From: an uncultured Peptostreptococcaceae bacterium
GTDB taxonomy: Bacteria; Bacillota; Clostridia; Peptostreptococcales; Peptostreptococcaceae
DNA length: 64,000 bases
NCBI GenBank assembly: GCA_947072565.1
Contig: CAMTIM010000038.1
Span: 34,287 to 98,286 of the forward strand
Reading direction: 5' to 3'
The notes below the pieces were generated by a model. It was given only the letters and a program-made list of their open reading frames with translations, was not told where the DNA came from and made no database searches. The first letter of the stretch is position 1; each line of letters starts with the position of its first letter. This document shows, piece after piece, positions 26,807 through 36,090 of this stretch. The position numbers and the translations under genes were made by a program.

Positions 26807-26821
26807 ATAAATAATAAAAAT

Positions 26822-26857
26822 GCTAGGAGTTATAAATAAAACTCCTAGTTTTTTTAT
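26822..26857 (+). terminator. Intrinsic terminator
   Basis: CTAGGAGTT / AACTCCTAG stem, 8-base loop, eight T residues. Confidence 0.9.
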
Positions 26858-26970
26858 TATTTAGTAACAATATATAAAAAATTTAGAAAATTTAAGTATT
26901 TTGTGGCAATATTTCATTTATTGAATTAAAATTATCTCATAGGCAAGTTAAAGTATGAAAGGGTGTTTAT

Positions 26971-27216
26971 ATGAAAGTCATAAAAATATGCATTGGGAGT
27001 GCGTGCCATATAAAGGGGTCCTACGAAGTTATAGAAATATTTAAAGAATTAATAGAAGAATATAAACTACAAAATAAAATAGAATTGTGTGCTTCTTTTT
27101 GTTTGGGAAAATGTAGTAATGAAGTTTCGGTTATGAGATGGGATGAAAAAATATTATATATTTCGAAAGAAAATGCAAGACAAATGTTTGAAAATGAGTT
27201 TATACCGTATTTATAG
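26971..27216 (+). CDS. Thioredoxin-like [2Fe-2S] ferredoxin (NuoE/HydC type)
   Basis: 81-residue electron carrier of the NuoE-like fold. The four cluster cysteines follow the family pattern: C-x4-C in the N-terminal CIGSACH and C-x3-C in CLGKC near residue 50, plus an extra Cys in LCASFC. It lacks the extra N-terminal helical domain of full NuoE subunits, so it is the short stand-alone form seen beside sensory hydrogenases. First gene of a three-gene unit with a hydrogenase-like protein 12 bases downstream and a SpoIIE-type phosphatase after it. It presumably passes electrons to or from that hydrogenase-like protein. Confidence 0.88.
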   Translation: MKVIKICIGSACHIKGSYEVIEIFKELIEEYKLQNKIELCASFCLGKCSNEVSVMRWDEKILYISKENARQMFENEFIPYL

Positions 27217-27228
27217 AGGGGGATTTTT

Positions 27229-28941
27229 ATGTGGTTTATGGGATTTTCTAAAGCTAATTGTCAAAATTGTTACGCTTGCGTAAGGGCATGTCCTGTACAT
27301 GCTATTAAGGTTAAAAATGAACAAGCGCAAATAATTAAAGAAAGATGCATTGTTTGTGGTAGGTGCTTTAAAGTATGTCCTCAAAATGCAAAGTCTATAA
27401 AATCTGAAAAAGAAATGGTTAAACATTACTTAAGGGGAAGACAAAAGGTAGTTGCATCTGTAGCTCCTAGCTTTGCAGCTATATTAGGAAAACATAGTAA
27501 TAAATTACCAACTGCTTTGAAATTATTAGGATTTGATTATGTAGAAGAAGCAGTTTCAACTGTACACCCTATAATAGAGGAATATGAAAAATATGCAAAT
27601 AAACCTGGGGATGATACATACATAACTAGTTTTTGCCCATCGGTAAACAATATTATTGAAAAATATTATCCAGATCTTGCTAAAAATATAATTCCAGTAG
27701 TATCTCCATCAACATTTAATGGTAGAGTGTTAAAACATAAATATGGGAAAGAAACTAGAGTTGTATTTATAGGACCTTGCTTAGGTAAAAAAAATGATGG
27801 TCATAATGAAGAGTCCATAGACTTGGTTCTTACATTTGAAGAATTAGAAAAATGGCTAAAAGAAGAAAATATAGAATTAAAGGATTTAAAAGAAGAGCCT
27901 TTTAGTTGTTCGAGTAAGCAACTAAGATTATTGCCAACTATAGGGGGATTAACAAATAATATAGAAGCTAAGAATCCAAGGAAAAGTATTATTCAGGTGG
28001 ATGGAATAAAAGATTGTATGCAAGTTTTAGATGTTGTTAAAAAGGGAAAATTTAAAAACACTTTGATTGAAATGAGTAGCTGTAGACATAGTTGCATAGG
28101 CGGGTCCGGTATGCCTGAAGATGGTGTGAATTGCTATGAACGTAGAGAAAATCTTAAAAAATATGCTAAATCTTGTTGTGAAAATAGTGATAAAGAAAAT
28201 AAAGTAGCAGAAAATAAATTTTCAAATATAGCTTTTGATAAAGAATTTTCATCAAAAGAAGTTTTATTAAATCAGCCAAATAGTGAACAGCTAAGAGAAA
28301 TATTAAACAACATGGGTAAATATGAAAAATCAGATGAATTGAATTGTAAAAGTTGTGGATATCATACTTGCAGGGAAAAGGGAATAGCAGTTTACAATAA
28401 TATGGCTGAAATAAATATGTGTCTACCTTTTATGAGAGAAAAAGCAGAGGATTTAAGCAATGTAATCTTTGATATGACACCAAATATAATAGCTATAATT
28501 GACAAAGAATTAGATTTTGTTCAATTAAATCCATCAGCAGAACAATTCTTTAAAACATCAAGACAAAATATAAAAGGTATTCCTATTGAAATGTTTTTAG
28601 AAGAAGAAGATTTTAAAAAAGTAAAAGACACTAAAAAGAATATATTTAAACAAAGAAAAAGCATAAAACAAAACGATGCTACTATAATACAAAGTATAAT
28701 ATGGCTAGAAAAAAATCAGGTCATTTTATGGATAGCAGATGATATTACTAAAAATGAAGAGCTACAAGAAAAGTTGCAAAAAATGAAAATAGATGCCATT
28801 GATATGGCCCAAAAGGTTATAAATAAACAAATGACAGTAGCACAAGAAATAGCAAGTCTGTTAGGGGAGACAACTGCTGAAACAAAGGTAACTTTAACTC
28901 AGCTTAAAAATTTAATTTTAGAAGATGAGGTAAGTATGTAA
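27229..28941 (+). CDS. Sensory [FeFe]-hydrogenase-like protein with Fe-S and PAS domains
   Basis: 570 residues. Two N-terminal [4Fe-4S] motifs (CQNCYACVRACP, CIVCGRCFKVCP), then a hydrogenase large-subunit domain (about residues 70-310), a four-cysteine Fe-S domain with CKSCGYHTCREKG near 370, and a PAS domain (about 400-500). All four expected H-cluster cysteine ligands are kept: Cys136 (TSFCPS), Cys184 (IGPCLGKK), and Cys285 and Cys289 (SSCRHSCIGG). The proton-transfer cysteine of catalytic enzymes (TSCCP) is Phe135, and other H-cluster loops are degenerate. This fits a hydrogen or redox sensor rather than a fast hydrogenase. It overlaps the next gene by one base, so the phosphatase is the probable output. 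Confidence 0.9.
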   Translation: MWFMGFSKANCQNCYACVRACPVHAIKVKNEQAQIIKERCIVCGRCFKVCPQNAKSIKSEKEMVKHYLRGRQKVVASVAPSFAAILGKHSNKLPTALKLLGFDYVEEAVSTVHPIIEEYEKYANKPGDDTYITSFCPSVNNIIEKYYPDLAKNIIPVVSPSTFNGRVLKHKYGKETRVVFIGPCLGKKNDGHNEESIDLVLTFEELEKWLKEENIELKDLKEEPFSCSSKQLRLLPTIGGLTNNIEAKNPRKSIIQVDGIKDCMQVLDVVKKGKFKNTLIEMSSCRHSCIGGSGMPEDGVNCYERRENLKKYAKSCCENSDKENKVAENKFSNIAFDKEFSSKEVLLNQPNSEQLREILNNMGKYEKSDELNCKSCGYHTCREKGIAVYNNMAEINMCLPFMREKAEDLSNVIFDMTPNIIAIIDKELDFVQLNPSAEQFFKTSRQNIKGIPIEMFLEEEDFKKVKDTKKNIFKQRKSIKQNDATIIQSIIWLEKNQVILWIADDITKNEELQEKLQKMKIDAIDMAQKVINKQMTVAQEIASLLGETTAETKVTLTQLKNLILEDEVSM

Positions 28942-30101
28942 TGAAATTTTTTATAGATTTTTCAAGTAGCAGTCTAAATAAATATGGGGAAGAGCTATGT
29001 GGAGATAAGGTAGAATTTTACCATGATGAGAGTAAGTTTATAGCGGTATTATCTGATGGTCTAGGTAGTGGGGTTAAAGCTAATATATTAGCAACTCTTA
29101 CAGCTAAAATAGCAATAACTATGCTAAAAGAGGGATTACCTATTGAAGATGTAGTTGATACAGTTATACATACTCTACCTGTATGTTCTATAAGAAATTT
29201 AGCGTACTCAACATTTACAATTATAAAAGTTGATAGCGATGGTATAGCATATGTAGCTGAATTTGATAATCCAAGTATATTCTTTTTAAATGATAGAGAA
29301 GTAAAAAAAATAGAGTGGAGTACAAGTGAAATAAATGGAAGGAAAATAAAAGAAAGTAAATTTGAATTAAAAGAAAAAGATATATTAGTTTTTGTAAGTG
29401 ATGGAGTTGTCCATGCTGGGGTTGGAACAATATTAAACTTAGGGTGGCAGTGGGACGATATACAAAAGTATTTAAAAGCTAATACTAATAGAAATATGTC
29501 ATCAAAGACAGTTACTAATTTATTGTTAGGAGCATGTGATCAACTTTATATGCAACAGCCCGGAGATGATACAACGGTAGCGACTATAAAAGCAGTAATA
29601 CCTAAAAAGGCAGTGCTTTTTTCTGGACCTCCAATAGACCCTAATATGGATAAAATTGTAGTAGATAAAATAATGAATGTGCGTGGAAAAAAGATTGTGT
29701 GTGGAGGAAGTGCAGGAAATATTGTAGCTCGTGAGTTAGACAGAGAACTTAAAACAAGTTTTACTATAATTGACAAAGATATACCTCCTATAGGCTATAT
29801 AAAAGGTATAGACTTGGTTACAGAGGGGGTATTGACAATAAGAAAGGCAACTGGAAAGTTAGAAAAGATAAAAGATGCAACCGATTTGAAATTTTTATAT
29901 GAAGAAGATGGAGCAAGTAAATTAGCAAGGATGCTTTATGAAGACTGCACTCATATAAAATTAATTATTGGACGTGCTATAAATCCAGCACATCAAAACC
30001 CTGATTTTCCAAATGAATTAAGTATAAAGTTATATGTATTAAATGAATTAAAAACGGTATTAACAAGTTTAGGAAAAATAGTAGAGGTAGAATTTTATTA
30101 A
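28941..30101 (+). CDS. SpoIIE-type PP2C serine phosphatase
   Basis: 386 residues. The N-terminal 220 residues are a PP2C/SpoIIE phosphatase domain with metal-binding aspartates in VLSDGLGSG, LVFVSDGVVHAG and QPGDDTTVATI. These enzymes dephosphorylate anti-anti-sigma-type or similar proteins. Residues about 230-386 are a separate alpha/beta domain (VVDKIMNVRGKKIVCGGSAGN) common behind the phosphatase in hydrogenase-linked forms, of unknown role. No membrane segment, unlike sporulation SpoIIE. The ATG overlaps the stop of the sensory hydrogenase by one base (TAATG). I infer that hydrogen or redox state sensed upstream sets its activity; the target protein is unknown. Confidence 0.9.
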   Translation: MKFFIDFSSSSLNKYGEELCGDKVEFYHDESKFIAVLSDGLGSGVKANILATLTAKIAITMLKEGLPIEDVVDTVIHTLPVCSIRNLAYSTFTIIKVDSDGIAYVAEFDNPSIFFLNDREVKKIEWSTSEINGRKIKESKFELKEKDILVFVSDGVVHAGVGTILNLGWQWDDIQKYLKANTNRNMSSKTVTNLLLGACDQLYMQQPGDDTTVATIKAVIPKKAVLFSGPPIDPNMDKIVVDKIMNVRGKKIVCGGSAGNIVARELDRELKTSFTIIDKDIPPIGYIKGIDLVTEGVLTIRKATGKLEKIKDATDLKFLYEEDGASKLARMLYEDCTHIKLIIGRAINPAHQNPDFPNELSIKLYVLNELKTVLTSLGKIVEVEFY

Positions 30102-30133
30102 GTTAAAAATATATAAGTAGAGGGAGAATATAT

Positions 30134-31555
30134 ATGAGTAATAAAGTTGATGAAAAACAAAACACTACGTCAATAAAGAAGAAACTCACAATACCACATA
30201 CATATACAATTATTTTTATGTTAATAGTATTAATGGCAGTACTTACATGGATTGTGCCAAGTGGTAAATTTGATACTACAGAGGTAAATGGAAGAACTGT
30301 AGTTATATCAGGTACATACAAAACAGTACCAGAAAATCCTCAAGGAGTATCAGATATATTTGTAGCACCAATTTTAGGTTTTATAGAGTCAGCAGAGATA
30401 ATAGGTTTTGTATTATTAATAGGAGGAGCATTTGCAATCGTAAATAAAACAGGTGCAATACAAGCAGGAATTGCAAGTGTTATAAAAAAATTAAATGGAA
30501 GAGATATGTTAATTATACCTATATCTATGGTTTTATTTGGACTAGCAGGTTCTGTTTTAGGAATGGCAGAAGAACTAATTCCATTTTATATGATATTTGT
30601 TCCTATGATGTGTTCATTAGGTTATGATGCAATTACAGGAATGGCAATAATATTTTTAGGTAGTGAAGTTGGATTTATGGCATCGACTACAAATCCATTT
30701 ACTGTTGGGATAGCACAAGCATTAGCACATGTTGCACCTGGGTCAGGTCTTGAATATAGAGCAGTTATATTTGTAGTATTTATAGTTATATCATCAGTAT
30801 TTGTAATGAGACATGCAAATAAAGTGAAAAATAACCCAAAAGCATCGTTAGTATATGAACTACATAATGAAAATTCACAAGATTTTTCACAAGGATTTTC
30901 ATCAGTTGGAAGTCTTGATTTAAAAAAATCATTAGTCTTAGTTATATTTGGATGTGGTATAGGTATGATAGTGTGGGGTATCTTAGTTAAAGAATGGGGA
31001 ATAGTTGATATAGCTATGGTATTTACAGCTATAGGTGTTTTAGGAGGAATAGCAGGTGGTATTAAACAAGAGGACATATGTGATACTTTTGTAGAGGGTA
31101 TGAATGACGTTGTTTCTGCAGCTTTTGTAATTGGTCTTGCTAGAGGCATAGTCATAGTTGCTCAAAATGGGAACATAATAGATACATTATTAAATAGTGC
31201 TGCAGTTGTATTACAAGGTCTACCTAAGGCTGTATTTATAAATTTAACTATGATGTTTGAAGCATTTATGGGATTTTTAATACCTTCAGGTTCTGGCTTA
31301 GCATCTCTTACAATACCAATAGTAGCGCCTCTTAGTGATTTAGTCGGTGTTTCTACTCAACTTGTAATAACAGCCTATCATCTAGGAAAAGGAATTATTA
31401 GTTTAGTTATGCCAACTTCAGGCGTATTGCTTGCGGCTTTAACAATAGCAAAGGTACCTTATTCAAAATGGTTAAAATTTGTCATGCCACTATTTATAAT
31501 ATTAACAATAGGTATAATGGTATTTTTAACAATAGGATTATATATAGGTTATTAA
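30134..31555 (+). CDS. YfcC-family transporter
   Basis: 473-residue membrane protein of the YfcC/C4-dicarboxylate anaerobic carrier-like family. About 12 hydrophobic segments, the first at residue 20 (YTIIFMLIVLMAVLTWIVP SGK region). Typical family segments are GSVLGMAEELIPFY, STTNPFTVGIAQA and FLIPSGSGLASLTIPI, which resemble the re-entrant hairpins that bind substrate in this transporter clan. Family members have been linked to amino acid or peptide uptake. The PepD dipeptidase gene starts 22 bases downstream, so a peptide or amino-acid substrate is likely. It lies 32 bases after the phosphatase gene and may be read from the same transcript. Confidence 0.88.
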   Translation: MSNKVDEKQNTTSIKKKLTIPHTYTIIFMLIVLMAVLTWIVPSGKFDTTEVNGRTVVISGTYKTVPENPQGVSDIFVAPILGFIESAEIIGFVLLIGGAFAIVNKTGAIQAGIASVIKKLNGRDMLIIPISMVLFGLAGSVLGMAEELIPFYMIFVPMMCSLGYDAITGMAIIFLGSEVGFMASTTNPFTVGIAQALAHVAPGSGLEYRAVIFVVFIVISSVFVMRHANKVKNNPKASLVYELHNENSQDFSQGFSSVGSLDLKKSLVLVIFGCGIGMIVWGILVKEWGIVDIAMVFTAIGVLGGIAGGIKQEDICDTFVEGMNDVVSAAFVIGLARGIVIVAQNGNIIDTLLNSAAVVLQGLPKAVFINLTMMFEAFMGFLIPSGSGLASLTIPIVAPLSDLVGVSTQLVITAYHLGKGIISLVMPTSGVLLAALTIAKVPYSKWLKFVMPLFIILTIGIMVFLTIGLYIGY

Positions 31556-31577
31556 ATTTAAATGAGGGAGATATGTT

Positions 31578-33032
31578 ATGAAAAAATTAATGGAAAATTT
31601 ATTTTTTAAATATTTTAAAGAAATATCAGATATACCACGACAATCTGGTAATGAAAAAAAAATAAGTGATTATTTAGTTGAATTTGCAAAACAAAGAAAT
31701 CTAGAAGTAATTCAAGATGAATATTTAAATATAATAATAAAGAAAAAAGCTACTAAAGGATATGAAAAGGTACCAGGTATTATATTGCAAGGACACATGG
31801 ATATGGTTTGTGTAAAAAATATAGATTCAAATCATAATTTTGAAAAAGACCCAATAAGATTACAAGTTATAGGAGATAAGATATATGCAACAGATACAAC
31901 TTTAGGAGCAGATGATGGAGTTGCACTTGCATACTCACTTGCAATATTAGATAGTAATAATTTAAATCATCCGATGCTTGAAATAGTAATGACCACTCAA
32001 GAAGAAACTACTATGAATGGGGCTATAAACTTAGATATATCTGCTTTGAATGGAAAAACAATGATAAATCTAGATTCAAACAGAGATGATGAACTACTAG
32101 TAAGTAGTACTGGTGGAATAATAATAAATCAAATTCTTAATATTGAATGGGTAAATTTAGACGAAAGATATTTAGCATATGAAATATGTGTAGGAGGATT
32201 AATAGGAGGTCATTCAGGAGAAGAAATACACAAACAAAGAGGAAATGCCAATAAAATATTAGCTAAAGTATTAGATAATCTAAATAAAACATTTGATATA
32301 TACATAAATGATATAAATGGAGGAACTAGCTCTAATGCTATTGCTAGAGAAGCAAAGGCAGTCATATATATATACGAAGAACAAATTGAACAAATTGAAA
32401 ATCTATTAAAAGATATAGAAAAAGAGATACAAAATGAATTTAAAATAGTAGATGATAAAGTAACAATAAATATACAAAATAAAAATATAAGTTCAAAAAA
32501 AGTGTTTTCAAAAAAGAATGTTAATGATTTAATAGATGCTATTATATTGATGCCAGATGGAGTACAAAGTATGAGTAATACTGTTGAGGGATTAGTGGAA
32601 AGTTCTAATAATGTAGGAACTATAAGGAGAGATACAAATAAAGTAACGATTGAAAGTGAAATAAGAAGCTGTGTTAAAAGTAAAAGATATGACATAGAAT
32701 CTAAAATTGAAAAAATAAGTAAACTTTTGAATCTTAATTATTCTACTAGGGATCCTTATCCAGAATGGAATTATAATGATCAATCTATAATTCAAAATGT
32801 TTTTAAAGATTCTTATAAAGAGTTATTAAATAAAGATATAAATATAAAAGCTGTTCATTCAGGTCTTGAAACTGGAATATTTATAGAAAGAATTCCAAAA
32901 TTAGATATTATAGCTTATGGGCCAAATGCATATGAACTGCACAACCCAAAAGAGCATTTGTATATAGATTCTTGCTTTAAAGCATGGGATGTACTGGTAA
33001 AAACATTAGAAAATACTATAAAGTATTATTAA
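31578..33032 (+). CDS. pepD: Aminoacyl-histidine dipeptidase (PepD, M20)
   Basis: Cytosolic dinuclear metallopeptidase of broad specificity that cleaves dipeptides, including Xaa-His. 484 residues, standard for PepD. Metal and catalytic residues are in LQGHMDMVC (His, Asp), TLGADDGVAL (bridging Asp), TTQEETTM (catalytic Glu and ligand Glu), INLDSNRDDE (Asp) and the C-terminal ELHNPKEHLY (His). A lid/dimer domain sits between about residues 190 and 390. It follows the YfcC transporter by 22 bases, which suggests an uptake-and-cleavage unit for small peptides. Terminator downstream. Confidence 0.93.
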   Translation: MKKLMENLFFKYFKEISDIPRQSGNEKKISDYLVEFAKQRNLEVIQDEYLNIIIKKKATKGYEKVPGIILQGHMDMVCVKNIDSNHNFEKDPIRLQVIGDKIYATDTTLGADDGVALAYSLAILDSNNLNHPMLEIVMTTQEETTMNGAINLDISALNGKTMINLDSNRDDELLVSSTGGIIINQILNIEWVNLDERYLAYEICVGGLIGGHSGEEIHKQRGNANKILAKVLDNLNKTFDIYINDINGGTSSNAIAREAKAVIYIYEEQIEQIENLLKDIEKEIQNEFKIVDDKVTINIQNKNISSKKVFSKKNVNDLIDAIILMPDGVQSMSNTVEGLVESSNNVGTIRRDTNKVTIESEIRSCVKSKRYDIESKIEKISKLLNLNYSTRDPYPEWNYNDQSIIQNVFKDSYKELLNKDINIKAVHSGLETGIFIERIPKLDIIAYGPNAYELHNPKEHLYIDSCFKAWDVLVKTLENTIKYY

Positions 33033-33089
33033 TATATATTATAAATAAATCTAAAAATTAAGAGTGCATAATTAACATATGATTATTAT

Positions 33090-33128
33090 GAAGAGATTGC
33101 TGAAATTGATTTTTAGCAATCTCTTTTT
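33090..33128 (+). terminator. Intrinsic terminator
   Basis: AAGAGATTGCT / AGCAATCTCTT stem with extra A/T pairing, then a T run. Confidence 0.9.
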
Positions 33129-33171
33129 ATGATTATAAAAATTTAAGCATACAGAAAGGTTATGTGATAAA

Positions 33172-34110
33172 ATGAGCGAAAAGCAAAAGGGATATTCATT
33201 AGTGGTTTTATCTGGATTATTTTGGGCTACAACAGGATTGTTTGCAAATAGACTGATGATAAAAAATATAACACCAGAACAAGTAGCATTTATAAGGTTA
33301 TTTTTAGGTTTTTTTATTTTATTTATATATAGTGCCATAAAGGATATAAGGCTTTTAAAGATAAATAAAAGGATATTTATACACTGTTTTATGATAGGAC
33401 TTATATGCCAAGCAGGATTTAATTTATGTTACTTCAAAGCTGTAGAAAGCTTAGGAGTATCTATGGCTGCAATTCTTTTATATACATCTCCTTTATTTTT
33501 GGCTATTATGTCTAAATTAGTATACAAGGAAAATTTAGGAGTAAAAAAGATTATTTCACTAATAATTTGTTTTATAGGATCTATATTGGCTGTAACGAGT
33601 ACGAGCTTAGAGGGGGTAAGTATAAGTAGCACTGGGATTATATTAGGTATTTTAGCTGCAATAACATATGCATCCATGAGCATAATAAGCAAAGGAATTC
33701 TTTGTGAGTGTAGTGGTATAACTATATTGATATATGGATTTTTAATTGGAAGTATACTTATGATACCAATATCAAAACCATGGGAAATTATTTCTCATAT
33801 AGATGATACATCTACATTAATGCCTATACTAGGATTAGGGTTTATATCAGCATCAGGAGGGTATATATGCTATATTAAAGGTATTTCTAAAGGTATAGAT
33901 TTATCAATAGCTGGAATTTTAGCAACAGGAGAACTTATAGGCTCAGTTATAATAGGATGGGTGCTACTTGGAGAAAGTTTTTCATTGATAAATTCGCTAG
34001 GAATTGTGTTGATGATAATATCTGGAGTAATATCAGTTATAAAGATAGGTAATAATAAACTAGAAACTTTATATGGAGACATTGAACTTACTATAGAACA
34101 AGAAGATTAA
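33172..34110 (+). CDS. EamA/DMT family transporter
   Basis: 312 residues, ten predicted helices in two EamA repeats. Repeat one begins SLVVLSGLFWATTGLFANRL and contains QVAFIRLFLGF; repeat two ends with LATGELIGSVIIGWVLLGES. A different member from the one at 21267, with only family-level similarity. Substrate unknown. The Shine-Dalgarno is weak and rather distant (GAAAGG about 13 bases before the ATG), so initiation may be modest. Monocistronic; a shared terminator separates it from the convergent MacB-type gene. Confidence 0.87.
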   Translation: MSEKQKGYSLVVLSGLFWATTGLFANRLMIKNITPEQVAFIRLFLGFFILFIYSAIKDIRLLKINKRIFIHCFMIGLICQAGFNLCYFKAVESLGVSMAAILLYTSPLFLAIMSKLVYKENLGVKKIISLIICFIGSILAVTSTSLEGVSISSTGIILGILAAITYASMSIISKGILCECSGITILIYGFLIGSILMIPISKPWEIISHIDDTSTLMPILGLGFISASGGYICYIKGISKGIDLSIAGILATGELIGSVIIGWVLLGESFSLINSLGIVLMIISGVISVIKIGNNKLETLYGDIELTIEQED

Positions 34111-34136
34111 TATAAACAAAACTATTTGTTTCAATA

Positions 34137-34171
34137 AAAAATGAACCCTGTTTATCAGAGTTCATTTTTTA
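34137..34171. terminator. Bidirectional terminator between convergent genes
   Basis: AAAATGAAC / GTTCATTTT arms with A and T tracts on both flanks. Confidence 0.82.
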
Positions 34172-34175
34172 TATA

Positions 34176-35405
34176 TTACTTATAAATAGCTTTGATAGGA
34201 TCAAGTCTTGAAGCTTTAAAAGCTGGAACAATACCAAATACAATGCCAGTTAAAACAGTTGCAATAAATGCATAGAATAAACTGTTAGCATTAGGGATAG
34301 CTTTAAACGGTAAATAGTTAGATGCATAATTAACTACTACAAATCCTATTATTATACCAAGTATTCCACCACATACAGTTATAAATACAGCTTCTGTTAA
34401 AAACTGTAGCATTATATGTCTTGGTTTTGCGCCTATAGCTCTTCTTATACCTATCTCTCTTTGACGCTCCATTACAGATACATACATTATATTCATAACG
34501 CCAACTCCGCCTACAAACATAGATATAGCAGTTATAGCAGTTATAAATAGGTTTATATTAGAAACCATTGAATCAAGAGCTTGTGTTTGCTCAGTTGGAT
34601 CCTCTGGAGTATATGAACCGTTTATATCAGGATGAAGGTCTTGTAACTTAGTACATACATTATTAGCAACTTCAAATAAATCAAATCCTTTAGATACTAT
34701 TAGATCTAGACCATATATCTCAGATGGGTATGAATATTGACTCATTAGAGCATCTAAAGGCTTTTTAGGCATATATGAAGTTATAGGGGTAAACTCTTGA
34801 GACATAAGATTATTATTATCTTTTTTAGGAGTTATAGAACTTTCATCAACAACACCTATTATTTCAAAAATATGTCCTGCGATAGACATACCCTTGCCAA
34901 TAGCATTTTCAGGAGTACTAAATAAGTCTGTAGCATTTTGTACAGTTATCATAACAACTTTTCTATTTTCATCATCAATAGAGAAGTTCCTACCATACAT
35001 AGCTTTAACTTTAGAGTCTTTTTTTAATTCTGCAATTTCGACAGAAGTAGTTTTTTTATCGAAAGTTGCCTCTCCATAATAAGTTGAATTATAATTAGAA
35101 TCATCTTTACTAGGTCCAATTTTTTCAACACCTTTAACAAAAGAAAGCTCTTCAATATCACTATTTGTAAATGGCTGTAAGAATGCACTCATATTAACCA
35201 TATTAGAGTCTGTAGGTTCAAAAGATATCCTTGTTTTGTTAGGATTTACCTTGCTAACAGAATCGGCAACTTCTTTTTTCATACCATTACCAATAGAACT
35301 AACTAGTATTACAGATGTTATTCCCATTATAATCCAAAGTAGAGTAACAGCTACTCTAAGTTTATGTCCTTTTAAATTAGCTAAAGCACTTTTTATTAGG
35401 TTCAT
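34176..35405 (-). CDS. MacB/FtsX-type ABC transporter permease
   Basis: 409 residues with the MacB-type layout: one N-terminal transmembrane helix (VAVTLLWIIMGITSVILV, residues 15-35), a large extracytoplasmic domain (about 40-280), and three C-terminal helices forming the FtsX domain. The conserved cytoplasmic segment VMERQREIGIRRAIGAKPR precedes the last two helices. Mechanotransmission ABC transporters of this type move peptides, antibiotics or lipoproteins. It is the last gene of a three-gene unit (membrane fusion protein, ATPase, permease). Its Shine-Dalgarno GGAGGTG lies in the last codons of the ATPase gene. Confidence 0.92.
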   Translation of the reverse strand: MNLIKSALANLKGHKLRVAVTLLWIIMGITSVILVSSIGNGMKKEVADSVSKVNPNKTRISFEPTDSNMVNMSAFLQPFTNSDIEELSFVKGVEKIGPSKDDSNYNSTYYGEATFDKKTTSVEIAELKKDSKVKAMYGRNFSIDDENRKVVMITVQNATDLFSTPENAIGKGMSIAGHIFEIIGVVDESSITPKKDNNNLMSQEFTPITSYMPKKPLDALMSQYSYPSEIYGLDLIVSKGFDLFEVANNVCTKLQDLHPDINGSYTPEDPTEQTQALDSMVSNINLFITAITAISMFVGGVGVMNIMYVSVMERQREIGIRRAIGAKPRHIMLQFLTEAVFITVCGGILGIIIGFVVVNYASNYLPFKAIPNANSLFYAFIATVLTGIVFGIVPAFKASRLDPIKAIYK

Positions 35406-35408
35406 AGG

Positions 35409-36089
35409 TTACACCTCCAAAGATAGTACACCATCTTTAAGCCTTACAACTTTAGTGGCATACTTTACCAAATCACTATCATGGGTAACCATTATTATAG
35501 TTTTACCTTCTTTATTTAAAGCTTTAAGAAGGTCCATTATATCTTTACTAGTTTCGCTATCTAGTGCGCCAGTAGGTTCATCTGCAAAAATTAAAGATGG
35601 ATTATTAACAAGTGCACGAGCTATAGCTATACGTTGTTGTTGACCACCTGATAATTGAAGAGGAAAACTTTTGATTTTATCTATAAGTCCGACAGACTCT
35701 AGTTTTTGTGCAATAATTTCTTCTCGTTCAATTTTTTTTAGACTACCATCATAAATAAGAGGAAGTTCTACATTTTGATAAATATTTAGAGTTTCTATTA
35801 AGTTAAACTGTTGAAAAACGAAACCTATATTTTTATTTCTAAAATCAGATCTTTGATTTTCATTTAAATTAGTTACATTTTCACCATTAAAAATATAATC
35901 ACCGTTATCAAATTTATCTAAAAATCCAAGCACATTAAGTAATGTAGTTTTACCACTACCAGATTTACCCATTATCATAACAAAATCCCCAGCCTCTATC
36001 TCTAAATCTAGTGATTTAAGTACATGGAATTTTTCTTTTCCAACTTTATAATATTTTTGAATATTTTCTAGTTTAATTATATTACTCAA
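35409..36089 (-). CDS. MacB-type ABC transporter ATP-binding protein
   Basis: ATPase of the LolD/MacB class. Walker A GKSGSGKTT, Q-loop FVFQQFN, signature [15 protein letters not shown] and Walker B SLIFADEPTGALD are complete. The longest frame starts at 36158, inside the fusion-protein gene, and would add an unusual N-terminus. I chose TTG at 36089, which gives about 226 residues beginning MSNIIKLENIQKYY, the normal family start. ATG at 36119 with GAGG upstream is the alternative and would overlap the preceding gene by about 29 bases. Energises the permease encoded 3 bases downstream. Confidence 0.9.
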   Translation of the reverse strand: MSNIIKLENIQKYYKVGKEKFHVLKSLDLEIEAGDFVMIMGKSGSGKTTLLNVLGFLDKFDNGDYIFNGENVTNLNENQRSDFRNKNIGFVFQQFNLIETLNIYQNVELPLIYDGSLKKIEREEIIAQKLESVGLIDKIKSFPLQLSGGQQQRIAIARALVNNPSLIFADEPTGALDSETSKDIMDLLKALNKEGKTIIMVTHDSDLVKYATKVVRLKDGVLSLEV

Positions 36090-36090
36090 T

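Noticed and set aside
30622..31155. A 177-codon minus-strand frame
   Set aside because: It is the shadow of the YfcC transporter; the Thr/Pro/Ile-rich translation is typical of antisense to AT-rich membrane-protein genes.
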